From contig NZ_CP108070.1 of assembly GCF_036178845.1 (NCBI RefSeq), forward strand, positions 3,348,001 to 3,412,000: a stretch of 64,000 bases of DNA, given 5' to 3'. Of the stretch, positions 8,211 through 17,281 are shown in pieces. The first letter of the stretch is position 1, and each line of letters opens with the position of its first letter. The position numbers and the translations under genes were made by a program. Source of the DNA: Streptomyces sp. NBC_00271. Its GTDB lineage: Bacteria; Actinomycetota; Actinomycetes; Streptomycetales; Streptomycetaceae. The notes below the pieces were generated by a model that worked only from the letters and a program-made list of their open reading frames with translations, was not told the origin of the DNA and ran no database searches.

Positions 8211-8240
8211 CCGACAGTGGCGCGGGGGACTCACTGTCGG
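8211..8240. promoter_or_regulatory. Inverted repeat in the fabG-tldD divergent region
   Basis: CCGACAGTG (8211-8219) and CACTGTCGG (8232-8240) are perfect 9-bp inverted arms, whose starts are 21 nt apart (two helical turns). They are located 96 bp upstream of the fabG start and 104 bp upstream of tldD. This could be an operator for a dimeric regulator; no known motif is recognised. Confidence 0.45.
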
Positions 8241-8343
8241 ATCCCTACAGAAAGCCTCGATGCGCGGAGGGAAAGATGTGGCCCCCGGACCCGCCCGCGC
8301 GACATGATCGGACCCGACAGGCCACGACAGCAGGGAGACCTCC

Positions 8344-9867
8344 GTGCCTCATTCCATCGACGAAGCCTTCACGGCACTGCCGCTGCGGGCCCTGGCCGAC
8401 GCCGCGCTCGCGCGGGCGCGGGCGCTGGGGGCCGAGCACGCGGACTTCCGGTTCGAGCGGGTGCGCAGCGCGTCCTGGCGGCTGCGGGACGCCAAGCCCG
8501 CCGGATCGTCGGACACCACGGACCTGGGGTACGCGGTGCGGGTGGTGCACGGCGGGACCTGGGGGTTCGCGTCGGGTGTGGATCTGACGATGGACGCGGC
8601 CGCGAAGGTCGCGTCGCAGGCCGTGGCGATGGCGAAACTCTCGGCCCAGGTGATCAAGGCGGCGGGTTCCGACGAGCGGGTGGAGCTGGCGAACGAGCCG
8701 GTGCACGCCGAGAAGACGTGGATCTCGTCGTACGACATCGACCCCTTCTCCGTGCCGGACGAGGAGAAGGCCGGGCTGCTCGCGGACTGGAGCGCGCGGC
8801 TGCTCGCGGCCGACGGCGTCAACCACGTCGACGCCTCGTTGCTGACCGTCCACGAGAACAAGTTCTACGCCGACACCGCCGGGACCGTGACCACCCAGCA
8901 GCGGGTGCGGCTGCACCCGCAGCTCACCGCCGTCGCCGTCGACGAGTCCAGCGGCGAGTTCGACTCCATGCGCACCATCGCGCCGCCGGTCGGACGCGGC
9001 TGGGAGTACCTGACGGGCACCGGCTGGGACTGGGAGTCCGAGCTCGCGCGGATCCCGGAGCTGCTCGCCGAGAAGATGCGGGCGCCGAGCGTCGAGGCGG
9101 GGCTGTACGACCTCGTCGTCGACCCCTCCAACCTGTGGCTGACGATCCACGAGTCCATCGGCCACGCCACCGAGCTGGACCGCGCGCTGGGCTACGAGGC
9201 GGCGTACGCCGGCACCTCCTTCGCCACCTTCGACCAGCTCGGCAAGCTGAGGTACGGCTCCGAGCGGATGAACGTCACCGGTGACCGCACCGCCGAGCAC
9301 GGCCTCGCGACCATCGGGTACGACGACGAGGGCGTCGAGGGGCAGTCCTGGGACCTCGTGAAGGACGGCACCCTCGTGGGCTACCAGCTCGACCGGCGGA
9401 TCGCGAAGCTGACCGGCTTCGACCGGTCCAACGGGTGCGCCTACGCCGACTCCCCCGGGCACGTGCCCGTACAGCGCATGGCCAACGTCTCGCTCCAGCC
9501 GGACCCCGCGGGGCTCTCGACCGAGGACCTGATCGGGGGCGTGGACCGCGGCATCTACGTCGTCGGTGACCGGTCCTGGTCCATCGACATGCAGAGGTAC
9601 AACTTCCAGTTCACCGGTCAGCGGTTCTTCAAGATCGAGAACGGTCGGATCACCGGGCAGCTGCGGGATGTCGCATACCAGGCCACGACGACCGACTTCT
9701 GGGGTTCGATGGCCGCGGTGGGTGGTCCGGGGACGTACGTCCTGGGCGGTGCCTTCAACTGCGGCAAGGCCCAGCCGGGTCAGGTCGCGGCAGTCTCACA
9801 CGGCTGCCCGTCAGCTCTCTTCCAGGGGGTCAACATCCTCAACACGACGCAGGAGGCCGGTCGATGA
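8344..9867 (+). CDS. tldD: TldD family metalloprotease subunit
   Basis: A 507-aa member of the TldD/PmbA family. In E. coli TldD and TldE form a heterodimeric zinc protease in which TldD carries the metal-binding HExxxH motif; here it is HESIGH (His269, Glu270, His274). Known substrates elsewhere are unfolded peptides such as the microcin B17 precursor and the CcdA antitoxin; the Streptomyces substrate is unknown. The start is GTG at 8344 after GGGAGACCTCC. The stop overlaps the start of tldE by 4 bp (ATGA), so the two subunits are translationally coupled. No RiPP precursor was seen next to them. Confidence 0.9.
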   Translation: MPHSIDEAFTALPLRALADAALARARALGAEHADFRFERVRSASWRLRDAKPAGSSDTTDLGYAVRVVHGGTWGFASGVDLTMDAAAKVASQAVAMAKLSAQVIKAAGSDERVELANEPVHAEKTWISSYDIDPFSVPDEEKAGLLADWSARLLAADGVNHVDASLLTVHENKFYADTAGTVTTQQRVRLHPQLTAVAVDESSGEFDSMRTIAPPVGRGWEYLTGTGWDWESELARIPELLAEKMRAPSVEAGLYDLVVDPSNLWLTIHESIGHATELDRALGYEAAYAGTSFATFDQLGKLRYGSERMNVTGDRTAEHGLATIGYDDEGVEGQSWDLVKDGTLVGYQLDRRIAKLTGFDRSNGCAYADSPGHVPVQRMANVSLQPDPAGLSTEDLIGGVDRGIYVVGDRSWSIDMQRYNFQFTGQRFFKIENGRITGQLRDVAYQATTTDFWGSMAAVGGPGTYVLGGAFNCGKAQPGQVAAVSHGCPSALFQGVNILNTTQEAGR

Positions 9868-11267
9868 GCGCTCGCTCCAGCCAGCAGAACAAGCCGCACG
9901 AGGTCGTCGAGCGCGCCCTCGAACTCTCCCGCGCCGACGGCTGCGTCGTGATCGCCGACGAGCACTCGACCGCCAACCTGCGCTGGGCCGGCAACGCGCT
10001 GACCACGAACGGGGTCACGCGCGGGCGCACCCTGACCGTCATCGCGACCGTCGACGGCCGTGAGGGCACGGCCTCCGGGGTCGTCTCGCGCGCGGCCGTG
10101 ACCGCGGACGAGCTGGAGCCCCTGGTGCGGGCCGCGGAGGCGGCGGCACGCGGCGCGGGGCCCGCCGAGGACGCCCAGCCGCTGGTCACCGGCGTGCCGG
10201 AGTCCCCCGACTTCACCGACGCGCCCGCCGAGACCTCCTCCGCCGTCTTCGCCGACTTCGCCCCGGCGCTCGGCGAGTCCTTCGCCCGCGCGCGTGCGGG
10301 CGGGCGCGAGCTGTACGGCTTCGCCAACCACGAGCTCGTCTCCAGCTATCTCGGTACGTCGACGGGGCTGCGCCTGCGCCACGACCAGCCGAACGGGACG
10401 CTGGAACTCAACGCCAAGTCGCCCGACCGGACGCGCTCGGCGTGGGCGGGGCGGTCCACGCGGGACTTCAAGGACGTCGACCCGGCCTCCCTCGACGCCG
10501 AGCTCGCGACCCGGCTCGGTTGGGCCGAGCGGCGTGTCGACCTGCCCGCGGGCCGCTACGAGACGCTGCTGCCGCCGACCGCCGTCGCGGACCTGCTGAT
10601 CTACCAGATGTGGTCGGCGGCGGCCCGGGACGCGGCCGAGGGCCGGACCGTCTTCAGCAAGCCCGGCGGCGGCACCCGCGTCGGCGAGAAGCTCACCGAG
10701 CTGCCGCTGACCCTGCGCAGCGACCCGAACGAGCCGGGGCTCGAGTCCGCGCCCTTCGTGCTCACGCACTCCTCGGGCGACGACGCCTCCGTGTTCGACA
10801 ACGGGCTGCCGCTGTCGGCGACGGACTGGGTGCGCGAAGGCACGCTGACCCGTCTGTCCACCACCCGGCACAGCGCGGGCCTCACCGGGCTGCCCGTCGC
10901 CCCGATCATCGGCAACCTGATCCTGGACGGCGGCGAGGACCGCTCCCTGGAGGAGATGGTCGCCGCCACCGAGCGCGGTCTGCTGCTGACCTGCCTCTGG
11001 TACATCCGCGAGGTGGACCCGGCGACGCTGCTGCTCACGGGACTGACCCGGGACGGCGTCTACCTGGTCGAGAACGGCCAGGTCGTCGGTGAGGTGAACA
11101 ACTTCCGGTTCAACGAGTCGCCGGTGGACCTGCTGTCGCGGGCCACGGAGGCGGGGCGCACGGAAAAGACGCTGCCCCGTGAGTGGAGCGACTGGTTCAC
11201 TAGGGCTGCGATGCCCGCGCTGAGGGTGCCCGACTTCAATATGAGCTCTGTCAGCCAGGGCGTATAA
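9864..11267 (+). CDS. tldE: TldE/PmbA family protease partner subunit
   Basis: A 467-aa TldE (PmbA) homologue. It shares the overall TldD fold, but the region equivalent to HExxxH lacks the metal ligands, so it is the non-catalytic partner that shapes the enclosed chamber. Features include [13 protein letters not shown] near the N-terminus and a C-terminal [17 protein letters not shown] segment typical of the family. The ATG at 9864 overlaps the tldD stop. The gene ends 44 bp before tyrS. TldD plus TldE without other operon members is the usual arrangement in actinobacteria. Confidence 0.9.
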   Translation: MSARSSQQNKPHEVVERALELSRADGCVVIADEHSTANLRWAGNALTTNGVTRGRTLTVIATVDGREGTASGVVSRAAVTADELEPLVRAAEAAARGAGPAEDAQPLVTGVPESPDFTDAPAETSSAVFADFAPALGESFARARAGGRELYGFANHELVSSYLGTSTGLRLRHDQPNGTLELNAKSPDRTRSAWAGRSTRDFKDVDPASLDAELATRLGWAERRVDLPAGRYETLLPPTAVADLLIYQMWSAAARDAAEGRTVFSKPGGGTRVGEKLTELPLTLRSDPNEPGLESAPFVLTHSSGDDASVFDNGLPLSATDWVREGTLTRLSTTRHSAGLTGLPVAPIIGNLILDGGEDRSLEEMVAATERGLLLTCLWYIREVDPATLLLTGLTRDGVYLVENGQVVGEVNNFRFNESPVDLLSRATEAGRTEKTLPREWSDWFTRAAMPALRVPDFNMSSVSQGV

Positions 11268-11311
11268 CCTCGTACCTGATTCACGAGACCACCCAAGGAG
11301 ATACGAGAACC

Positions 11312-12580
11312 GTGACGGACATCGTCGACGAGCTGAAGTGGCGGGGGCTGTTCGCCCTGTCCACCGACGAAGATGCTTTGCGCAAGGCGCTCGCGGACGG
11401 TCCCGTCACGTTCTATTGCGGCTTCGACCCGACCGCGGCCAGCCTGCACGTGGGGCATCTGGTGCAGGTCCTCACCATGCGTCGTCTCCAGCAGGCGGGC
11501 CTGCGTCCGCTGGCCCTGGTCGGCGGCGCGACGGGCCAGATCGGCGACCCGCGCCCGACCGCCGAGCGCACGCTGAACGACCCGGAGACGGTCGCGAACT
11601 GGGTGACGCGCCTGCGCTCGCAGATCGAGCCGTTCCTGTCCTTCGAGGGCGAGAACGCCGCGGTCATGGTGAACAACCTGGACTGGACGGCCGGCCTGTC
11701 GGCCATCGAGTTCCTGCGGGACATCGGCAAGCACTTCCGCGTCAACAAGATGCTGACGAAGGACTCCGTGGCCCGGCGCCTGGAGTCCGAGGAAGGCATC
11801 AGCTACACGGAGTTCAGCTACCAGCTGTTGCAGGGCATGGACTTCCTGGAGCTGTACCGACGCCACGGCTGCACGTTGCAGCAGGGCGGCAGCGACCAGT
11901 GGGGCAACCTCACCGCGGGCCTGGACCTGATCCACCGCCTGGAGCCGCACGCAGCCGTGCACGCGCTGGCGACACCGCTGATGACCAAGGCGGACGGCAC
12001 CAAGTTCGGCAAGACCGAGGGCGGCGCCATCTGGCTCGACCCCGAGATGACGACGCCGTACGCGTTCTACCAGTTCTGGCTGAACGTGGACGACCGGGAC
12101 GTCTCGACGTACCTGCGGATCCTGTCCTTCAAGTCCCGCGAGGAACTGGAAGAGCTGGAGCAGCAGACCGAGGAGCGCCCCCAGGCCCGCGCCGCCCAGC
12201 GCGCGCTGGCCGAGGAGCTGACGACGCTGGTGCACGGCGCCGACCAGACGGCCGCGGTGATCGCCGCGTCCAAGGCTCTCTTCGGCCAGGGCGAGCTGAC
12301 CGGGCTCGACGGGCGGACGCTGGCCGCGGCGCTCTCCGAGGTGCCGCACATCCAGGTCGCCGAGCTCGGCCCGGTGGTGGACCTCTTCGCGGAGGTCGGC
12401 CTGGTGGCCAGCAAGTCGGCCGCGCGCCGCACGGTCAAGGAGGGCGGTGCCTACGTGAACAACGTCAAGGTCACCGCCGAGGACGCGGTCCCCGCCAAGG
12501 AGGACCTGCTGCACGGGCGCTGGCTGGTACTGCGCCGGGGCAAGAAGAACCTGGCGGCGGTGGAGGTCACAGAGGCCTAG
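11312..12580 (+). CDS. tyrS: Tyrosyl-tRNA synthetase
   Basis: Charges tRNA-Tyr (class I synthetase, cytosol). The 422-aa protein has the HIGH-like signature HVGH at residues 46-49 and the KMSKS-like signature KFGKT at 231-235, with tyrosine-site residues in [13 protein letters not shown]-terminal S4 RNA-binding domain starts around residue 355 ([21 protein letters not shown]). The start codon is GTG at 11312 with AAGGAGATACGAGAACC upstream. Length and layout match bacterial TyrRS of the TyrS branch. A hairpin terminator follows. I saw no T-box leader in the 44-bp gap before it. Confidence 0.96.
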   Translation: MTDIVDELKWRGLFALSTDEDALRKALADGPVTFYCGFDPTAASLHVGHLVQVLTMRRLQQAGLRPLALVGGATGQIGDPRPTAERTLNDPETVANWVTRLRSQIEPFLSFEGENAAVMVNNLDWTAGLSAIEFLRDIGKHFRVNKMLTKDSVARRLESEEGISYTEFSYQLLQGMDFLELYRRHGCTLQQGGSDQWGNLTAGLDLIHRLEPHAAVHALATPLMTKADGTKFGKTEGGAIWLDPEMTTPYAFYQFWLNVDDRDVSTYLRILSFKSREELEELEQQTEERPQARAAQRALAEELTTLVHGADQTAAVIAASKALFGQGELTGLDGRTLAAALSEVPHIQVAELGPVVDLFAEVGLVASKSAARRTVKEGGAYVNNVKVTAEDAVPAKEDLLHGRWLVLRRGKKNLAAVEVTEA

Positions 12581-12611
12581 ACACGAGTCGCTGAGGCCTG
12601 GACACGACGAG

Positions 12612-12641
12612 GGGGCGGTTTCCCGTGCGGGAGACCGCCCC
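12612..12641 (+). terminator. tyrS terminator
   Basis: Arms GGGGCGGTTTCCC (12612-12624) and GGGAGACCGCCCC (12629-12641) with one wobble-type mismatch and a GTGC loop, about 30 nt after the tyrS stop and before the convergent 91-aa gene. Confidence 0.8.
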
Positions 12642-12678
12642 TTCGGCGTACCTGATCATCGGGCTGCGCGCCGGCTCG

Positions 12679-12954
12679 TCAGGCTCTTTGCTTGTTGCCC
12701 CGCAGCGCCATGTACGCCATGTCGCCGAGGAAGACGATGATGACCGCGGCCACGAGCTGGAAGGCGTGGCGGCTCCAGTCGATGCCTCGGGTCTCGGCGA
12801 CACCGACCGCCCGGGCGATCGCGTTGCCGACGATGGCACCGAGGATGCCGAAGATGGTGGTCAGCCAGAGTGGGCTGTGCTGCTTGCCCGGCAGGATCGC
12901 CTTGGCCAGCAGGCCCAGCACGAAGCCCACGATGATCGCCCACAACCAGCCCAT
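12679..12954 (-). CDS. GlsB/YeaQ/YmgE family stress-response membrane protein
   Basis: A 91-aa integral membrane protein with three predicted helices. The N-terminal segment MGWLWAIIVGFVLGLLAK and a following glycine-rich helix (TTIFGILGAIVGNAIAR) are the hallmark of the GlsB/YeaQ/YmgE (transglycosylase-associated) family. A third helix (FQLVAAVIIVFLGDMAYMAL) and a basic tail follow. Family members accumulate in general stress; no biochemical activity is established. The ATG at 12954 begins the conserved segment. It is convergent with tyrS. Confidence 0.85.
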   Translation of the reverse strand: MGWLWAIIVGFVLGLLAKAILPGKQHSPLWLTTIFGILGAIVGNAIARAVGVAETRGIDWSRHAFQLVAAVIIVFLGDMAYMALRGNKQRA

Positions 12955-13199
12955 GTCTGCCTCCTAGTACGGCTCTACGTGAGCATTACGCCCAGTCTCG
13001 GCGTGTGCGCCATACGGCGCATGTCGGGCGCGGCCGTACGCGGTACGGCGCATCATGTCCACCCGGGCCGGACCCGCCCCGGTCTCGAAGGCGACGGAGT
13101 CGCGGCGTAACGTGGGACGTGTTCGGGCCTGCTTCCAGACCGGGTTCGGGCCGGGTACGGGCCGGGGAGAGTCCGACACAGAGCAGGTGGTGGAACGTG

Positions 13200-13607
13200 A
13201 TGCGGAAGCAGAGCAAAAGCCAGGTCTTCCGGATCACCGGGGCCAGGCAGGGGCTCGACGAGGACGTCCGCGGCAGGCAGCGCCGCTATGTCATCTCGAT
13301 GTCCGTCCGCACGGTCTCCGTGATCCTCGCCGCGACCCTCTGGAACGTGGAGCGGCACGTCGCAATCGTCGCACTGGTACTCGGCATACTCCTCCCCTAC
13401 ATCTCCGTGGTGATCGCCAACGCCGGACGGGAGAACGCGCCGTCGCTGCCGTCGACGTTCGTCAACGTGCCCGGCCCTGCGATGATCGCGCCGCCGCGCC
13501 CGGACGCCTCCGCGGAATCCGTCCCGGAGGACGTCGTGACCGACCCCGGGGTGCGTCCGGGAGGCGGCCCGCACGAGCGGGCCGAGCCCGACTCGACCCT
13601 CACCTGA
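13200..13607 (+). CDS. DUF3099 domain-containing membrane protein
   Basis: A 135-aa protein. A basic cytoplasmic head (MRKQSKSQVFRITGARQGL) is followed by a DEDVRGRQRRY motif and two transmembrane helices at about residues 36-54 and 60-80. A Pro/Glu-rich tail without structure signals comes last. The pair of helices after the RQRRY motif fits DUF3099, an actinobacterial family of unknown function. The ATG at 13200 is directly preceded by an in-frame GTG (13197), which is equally possible. The frame continues upstream to 13005 but only with low-complexity Arg/Pro codons. A 6C-like small RNA lies downstream. Confidence 0.75.
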   Translation: MRKQSKSQVFRITGARQGLDEDVRGRQRRYVISMSVRTVSVILAATLWNVERHVAIVALVLGILLPYISVVIANAGRENAPSLPSTFVNVPGPAMIAPPRPDASAESVPEDVVTDPGVRPGGGPHERAEPDSTLT

Positions 13608-13720
13608 CCACGGGGGATCCGCCGAAAACGGAATCCGATCGCGCACCAAGCTCAAGAAAAGCTCAGATCAATCATGTTGTTCCGGTGCCGGGCAGCGGGC
13701 TAGCCGTGACATACTTCGTA

Positions 13721-13796
13721 CGCGCTCCGCATCCCCCGTCGGAGCGACAGACCGACGCCGGGCAGCTCCCCCCGTGGCTGCTCGGCGTCGCCTTTT
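13721..13796 (+). ncRNA. 6C small RNA (two hairpins with C-rich loops)
   Basis: Two consecutive stem-loops, each with a cytosine run in the loop. The first has arms GCTCCG/CGGAGC and loop CATCCCCCGT. The second has 14-bp arms (13753-13766 and 13777-13790, one wobble) with loop TCCCCCCGTG, and ends in CCTTTT, a clear intrinsic terminator. Paired C-loop hairpins are the defining feature of the actinobacterial 6C RNA. CATACT at 13710-13715 could be a -10 element, giving a start near 13721. The next gene starts 22 nt after the terminator, so the RNA is its own unit. The function of 6C RNA in Streptomyces is not settled. Confidence 0.75.
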
Positions 13797-13818
13797 CGGG
13801 GCCGTTTAGGGTTGAGGC

Positions 13819-14061
13819 GTGACTTTCCCGCTCCCCGACATGTCCCCGGCCCCCAGCACTCCGCAGTGCTCCGCCAAGGGCTGCCGCACCGATGCCGTGT
13901 GGGTGCTCGCCTGGAACAACCCGAAGCTGCACACGCCCGAGCGGCGCAAGACGTGGCTCGCCTGCGAGGAGCATCGCGAGCACCTGTCCACGTTCCTCGA
14001 CGTGCGGGGCTTCTTGAAGGACGTGGTGCGACTGGAGGACTGGGCGGAACCGGAGGGCTGA
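13819..14061 (+). CDS. Conserved small Cys/His protein, unknown function
   Basis: An 80-aa soluble protein starting at GTG 13819. It contains cysteines in PQCSAKGC and a second group in WLACEEHREHL, together a plausible zinc site (C-x4-C ... C-x2-H-x3-H). The central WVLAWNNPKLHTPERRKTW stretch looks strongly conserved. It is a recurrent small Streptomyces protein between the 6C RNA and moaA; I know no function. Some databases carry misleading names for such proteins. It is convergent with moaA. Confidence 0.7.
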   Translation: MTFPLPDMSPAPSTPQCSAKGCRTDAVWVLAWNNPKLHTPERRKTWLACEEHREHLSTFLDVRGFLKDVVRLEDWAEPEG

Positions 14062-14104
14062 GCGGTTCTGGAAGTGCGGGTCGTCGGTGGCCTGTCGCGC
14101 CCAC

Positions 14105-14150
14105 GCGGCAAAGCCGCATGTGTCACAGCCCCGCGCCCCTGAAGGGGCGC
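14105..14150. repeat. Tandem small hairpins of a dispersed intergenic repeat
   Basis: GCGGCAAAGCCGC (14105-14117) and GCGCCCCTGAAGGGGCGC (14133-14150) form two hairpins between convergent genes. The string CAGCCCCGCGCCCCT is one I recognise as part of a repeat found at many Streptomyces gene ends, where it probably serves as a bidirectional terminator. Confidence 0.6.
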
Positions 14151-14167
14151 CTGCCTCGACGGAGTCA

Positions 14168-15157
14168 CTAGCCGCCGATCGACGACATCGGTCTGGCCGG
14201 CTGGAGGAATGACGGGTCGTCCAGGCCCGAGCCCGCTTTCTTGCCCCACATCGCGAGGCGCCAGATGCGGGCGATCTCCTCGTCGGGGGCGTCCGAGCGG
14301 AGGGCGGTGCGCAGGTCGGTCTCCTCGGTGGCGAACAGGCAGTTGCGTATCTGGCCGTCGGCCGTCAGGCGCGTACGGTCGCAGGCCGCGCAGAACGGGC
14401 GGGTGACCGAGGCGATCACGCCGACGCGGTGCGGGCCGCCGTCCACGAGCCAGCGCTCGGCCGGGGCGGAGCCCCGCTCGTCGACACCCTCCTCGGTGAG
14501 CGCGAAGCGCGTCCGCAGCGAGGCGAGGATGTCGCCCGCGGTGACCATGCCCTCGCGCTTCCAGCCGTGCTGGGCGTCCAGGGGCATCTGCTCGATGAAG
14601 CGCAGCTCGTAGTCGTGCTCCACCGCCCAGGCCAGGAGGTCGGGGGCCTCGTCGTCATTGAGGCCCGGCATCAGCACGCTGTTGACCTTGACGGGGGTCA
14701 GGCCGGCGTCGCGGGCGGCTTCGAGGCCCGCGATGACGTCCTGGTGGCGGTCACGGCGGGTGAGGGTCTTGAAGACGTCGGGGCGCAGGGTGTCCAGCGA
14801 GACGTTCACCCGGTCCAGACCCGCGGCCTTCAGGGCGGCGGCGGTGCGCTTGAGGCCGATGCCGTTGGTCGTCAGGGACATCTGGGGGCGGGGTTCGAGC
14901 GCGGCGACCCGCTCCACGATGCCCACGATGCCGGGGCGCAGCAGGGGTTCGCCGCCGGTGAAGCGGACCTCGGTGATGCCGAGGCGGGTGACCGCTATCC
15001 CGATGAGACGGACGATTTCGTCGTCCGAGAGCAGGTCGGGCTTGGCCAGCCACTGCAGGCCCGCTTCGGGCATGCAGTACGTGCACCGGAGATTGCACCT
15101 GTCCGTCAGTGAGACGCGCAGGTCGGTGGCCACTCGGCCGTAGGTGTCGATGAGCAC
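14168..15157 (-). CDS. moaA: GTP 3',8-cyclase MoaA (molybdenum cofactor biosynthesis)
   Basis: A radical SAM enzyme that converts GTP to 3',8-cyclo-GTP, the first step of molybdopterin synthesis. The 329-aa protein has the SAM cluster motif C-x3-C-x2-C at Cys21, Cys25 and Cys28 (DRCNLRCTYC). The second cluster lies near the C-terminus (FCAACDRTRLTADG and IRNCLF). It ends in the Gly-Gly dipeptide (SSIGG) that MoaA inserts into its active site. SAM-binding FTGGEPLLR is present. The ATG at 15157 begins the canonical MLIDTYGR. Other moa genes are not in this window. Confidence 0.95.
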   Translation of the reverse strand: MLIDTYGRVATDLRVSLTDRCNLRCTYCMPEAGLQWLAKPDLLSDDEIVRLIGIAVTRLGITEVRFTGGEPLLRPGIVGIVERVAALEPRPQMSLTTNGIGLKRTAAALKAAGLDRVNVSLDTLRPDVFKTLTRRDRHQDVIAGLEAARDAGLTPVKVNSVLMPGLNDDEAPDLLAWAVEHDYELRFIEQMPLDAQHGWKREGMVTAGDILASLRTRFALTEEGVDERGSAPAERWLVDGGPHRVGVIASVTRPFCAACDRTRLTADGQIRNCLFATEETDLRTALRSDAPDEEIARIWRLAMWGKKAGSGLDDPSFLQPARPMSSIGG

Positions 15158-15257
15158 GTGGGCCCCCTCCCTCGTTGCGGATCACTTCTACTCGGCACGA
15201 TCGAGCCTACGTGACGCGACTGACATCGACCCCGGCCGGATCCCACGAGACGCGGCG

Positions 15258-15289
15258 CGGCCGCGTCGTAGAGATCTACGACGCGGCCG
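15258..15289 (-). terminator. Terminator downstream of actP-like gene
   Basis: A perfect 15-bp inverted repeat, arms CGGCCGCGTCGTAGA (15258-15272) and TCTACGACGCGGCCG (15275-15289), with the inner pair probably opened to give a four-base loop. It begins 14 nt after the symporter stop on the minus strand. Confidence 0.8.
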
Positions 15290-15302
15290 TCGGCGAGGGG
15301 GA

Positions 15303-16928
15303 TCAGTGTGCTCCGGTGCCCGTCAGGGACCGTACCTCCAGCTCGGCGTACTTGCCGGCGTCCGGCTCCTCCTTGGACAGGAGCGTGCCGAGCCAGCCCA
15401 GCAGGAAGCCGACCGGGATCGAGATGAGGCCCGGGTTCTCCAGCGGGAACCAGTGGAAGTCGACGTCGGGGAACATCGAGGTGGGCTTGCCCGAGACCAC
15501 CGGCGAGAACAGCACCAGTCCGACCGCCGTGACCAGACCGCCGTAGATCGACCACAGCGCGCCCTGGGTGGTGAACCGCTTCCAGAAGAGGCTGTAGAGG
15601 ATCGTCGGCAGGTTGGCGGAGGCGGCGACCGCGAAGGCGAGCGCGACCAGACCGGCGACGTTCAGGTCGCGGGCGAGGGCGCCCAGCAGGATGGACACGG
15701 CGCCGATGCCCACCGTCGCGTAGCGGGCGGCGCTCATCTCCTGTTTCTCCGTGGCCTGCCCCCTCTTGATGACGTTCGCGTAGATGTCGTGCGCGAACGA
15801 GGAGGACGAGGCCAGGGTCAGGCCGGCGACGACGGCGAGGATCGTGGCGAAGGCGACGGCGGAGATGGAGGCGAGCAGGATGGCGCCCCAGTTGGAGTCG
15901 ACGCCTCCCAGGTGCAGTGCCAGGAGCGGCGCGGCGGTGTTGCCCGCCTTGTTGGAGGCGATGATCTCGTCGGGTTTGATCAGCGCGGCGGCTCCGAAGC
16001 CGAGCGCGAGGGTCATCAGGTAGAAGGCGCCGATGAGGCCGATCGCCCAGTTCACCGACTTCCGCGCGGTCTTCGCCGTGGGCACGGTGTAGAAGCGGAT
16101 GAGGATGTGCGGCAGGCCCGCGGTGCCCAGGACCAGCGCCATGCCCAGGGAGATGAAGTCCAGCTTGGTGGTGGACGTGGCGCCGTACTTGAGGCCGGGC
16201 TCGAGGAAGGGCGCGCCCTTGCCGCTGTTGTCGGCGGCCTTGCCGAGCAGGTCGGAGATGTTGAAGTTGAACTTCAGCAGTACCAGGAAGGTGAGCAGCA
16301 GGGCGCCGATGATCAGCAGGACGGCCTTGACCATCTGGACCCAGGTGGTGCCCTTCATGCCGCCGATGGTGACGTACACGATCATCAGGACGCCGACGAG
16401 GGCGACGATGCCGATCTTGCCGCCGTCGCTGGTGATGCCGAGGAGCAGCGAGACCAGGACGCCCGCGCCGGCCATCTGGGCCAGCAGGTAGAAGATCGAC
16501 ACGACGATGGTGGAGGTGCCCGCGGCCGTGCGTACCGGGCGCTGGCGCATCCGGTACGCCAGTACGTCGCCCATGGTGTAGCGGCCGGAGTTGCGCAGCG
16601 GCTCGGCGACCAGGAGGAGGGCCACCAGCCAGGCGACCAGGAAGCCGATGGAGTAGAGGAAACCGTCGTACCCGAAGAGGGCGATCGCGCCCGCGATGCC
16701 GAGGAACGAGGCCGCGGACATGTAGTCGCCGGAGACGGCCAGGCCGTTCTGGAAGGCGGTGAACTGTCGTCCGCCCGCGTAGAAGTCGGCGGCGTCCTTG
16801 GTCTGGCGGCCCGCCCAGACGGTGATGACGAGGGTCGCGGCGACGAACACCGCGAAGAGGGTGATGATCAGCGGCCGGTGCTGGCTGGCCTCACCTGCGG
16901 CGAGCACGGTCGTCTGTACGGGGCTCAT
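15303..16928 (-). CDS. actP: Sodium/solute symporter, cation acetate symporter ActP-like
   Basis: A 541-aa SSS-family symporter with about 13 transmembrane helices. The N-terminal DAADFYAGGRQFTAFQNGLA and VSGDYMSAASFLG motifs are characteristic of acetate/pyruvate permeases of the ActP/MctP branch. It takes up acetate or other short monocarboxylates with a cation across the cytoplasmic membrane; the exact substrate is not decided by sequence. The ATG at 16928 overlaps the stop of the DUF485 gene by 4 bp (ATGA). The pairing with a small DUF485 membrane protein is the same as yjcH-actP in E. coli. Confidence 0.88.
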   Translation of the reverse strand: MSPVQTTVLAAGEASQHRPLIITLFAVFVAATLVITVWAGRQTKDAADFYAGGRQFTAFQNGLAVSGDYMSAASFLGIAGAIALFGYDGFLYSIGFLVAWLVALLLVAEPLRNSGRYTMGDVLAYRMRQRPVRTAAGTSTIVVSIFYLLAQMAGAGVLVSLLLGITSDGGKIGIVALVGVLMIVYVTIGGMKGTTWVQMVKAVLLIIGALLLTFLVLLKFNFNISDLLGKAADNSGKGAPFLEPGLKYGATSTTKLDFISLGMALVLGTAGLPHILIRFYTVPTAKTARKSVNWAIGLIGAFYLMTLALGFGAAALIKPDEIIASNKAGNTAAPLLALHLGGVDSNWGAILLASISAVAFATILAVVAGLTLASSSSFAHDIYANVIKRGQATEKQEMSAARYATVGIGAVSILLGALARDLNVAGLVALAFAVAASANLPTILYSLFWKRFTTQGALWSIYGGLVTAVGLVLFSPVVSGKPTSMFPDVDFHWFPLENPGLISIPVGFLLGWLGTLLSKEEPDAGKYAELEVRSLTGTGAH

Positions 16929-17281
16929 GCGTCGCCCTCCAGCCGGGACTTGATCGCTTCGCCCTTGGGGTCGAGCTTCGCGGCGGCGTACCGCGAGTAC
17001 CACCAGGCGATGAGGAACGTGGTGAGGAACTGGGCGAGCCCGAGGACCAGGGCGACGTTGATGTTGCCGACCACCTGGGTGCCCATGAAGTCGCCCGCGT
17101 AGTTCGAGAGCAGGACGTACAGCAGGTACCAGGCGATGAAGGCGACGGTCAGCGGGAAGGCGAAGGAGCGGTGCGCGCGGCGCAGTTCGGCGAATTCGGC
17201 GCTCTCCTGCACCTCGACGAACTGCTCGGTCGAGGGCAGCCGGGGATCGGCCTTCGAAGGGGGCGGTGCGTCGGTAGCCAC
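16925..17281 (-). CDS. DUF485 small membrane protein, ActP partner
   Basis: A 118-aa protein with a polar N-terminus, the motif ELRRAHRSFAFP, and two transmembrane helices (LTVAFIAWYLLYVLL and VALVLGLAQFLTTFLIAWW). It ends with a basic cytoplasmic tail. DUF485 proteins such as E. coli YjcH are co-transcribed with acetate permease; their mechanism is unknown. I chose GTG 17281 because AGGAG lies five bases upstream. An in-frame ATG at 17368 would add 29 Pro/Ser-rich residues and would put the CRP-like palindrome only 18 bp from the start codon, making it less likely. Confidence 0.82.
   Translation of the reverse strand: MATDAPPPSKADPRLPSTEQFVEVQESAEFAELRRAHRSFAFPLTVAFIAWYLLYVLLSNYAGDFMGTQVVGNINVALVLGLAQFLTTFLIAWWYSRYAAAKLDPKGEAIKSRLEGDA

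Noticed and set aside
8246..9462. A long minus-strand frame opposite tldD
   Set aside because: It is antisense to the conserved HExxxH protein and of typical shadow composition.
15144..17102. A long plus-strand open frame opposite the acetate symporter
   Set aside because: Its sequence is Gly/Asp/Glu/Arg low complexity and lies exactly antisense to a conserved 13-helix symporter.
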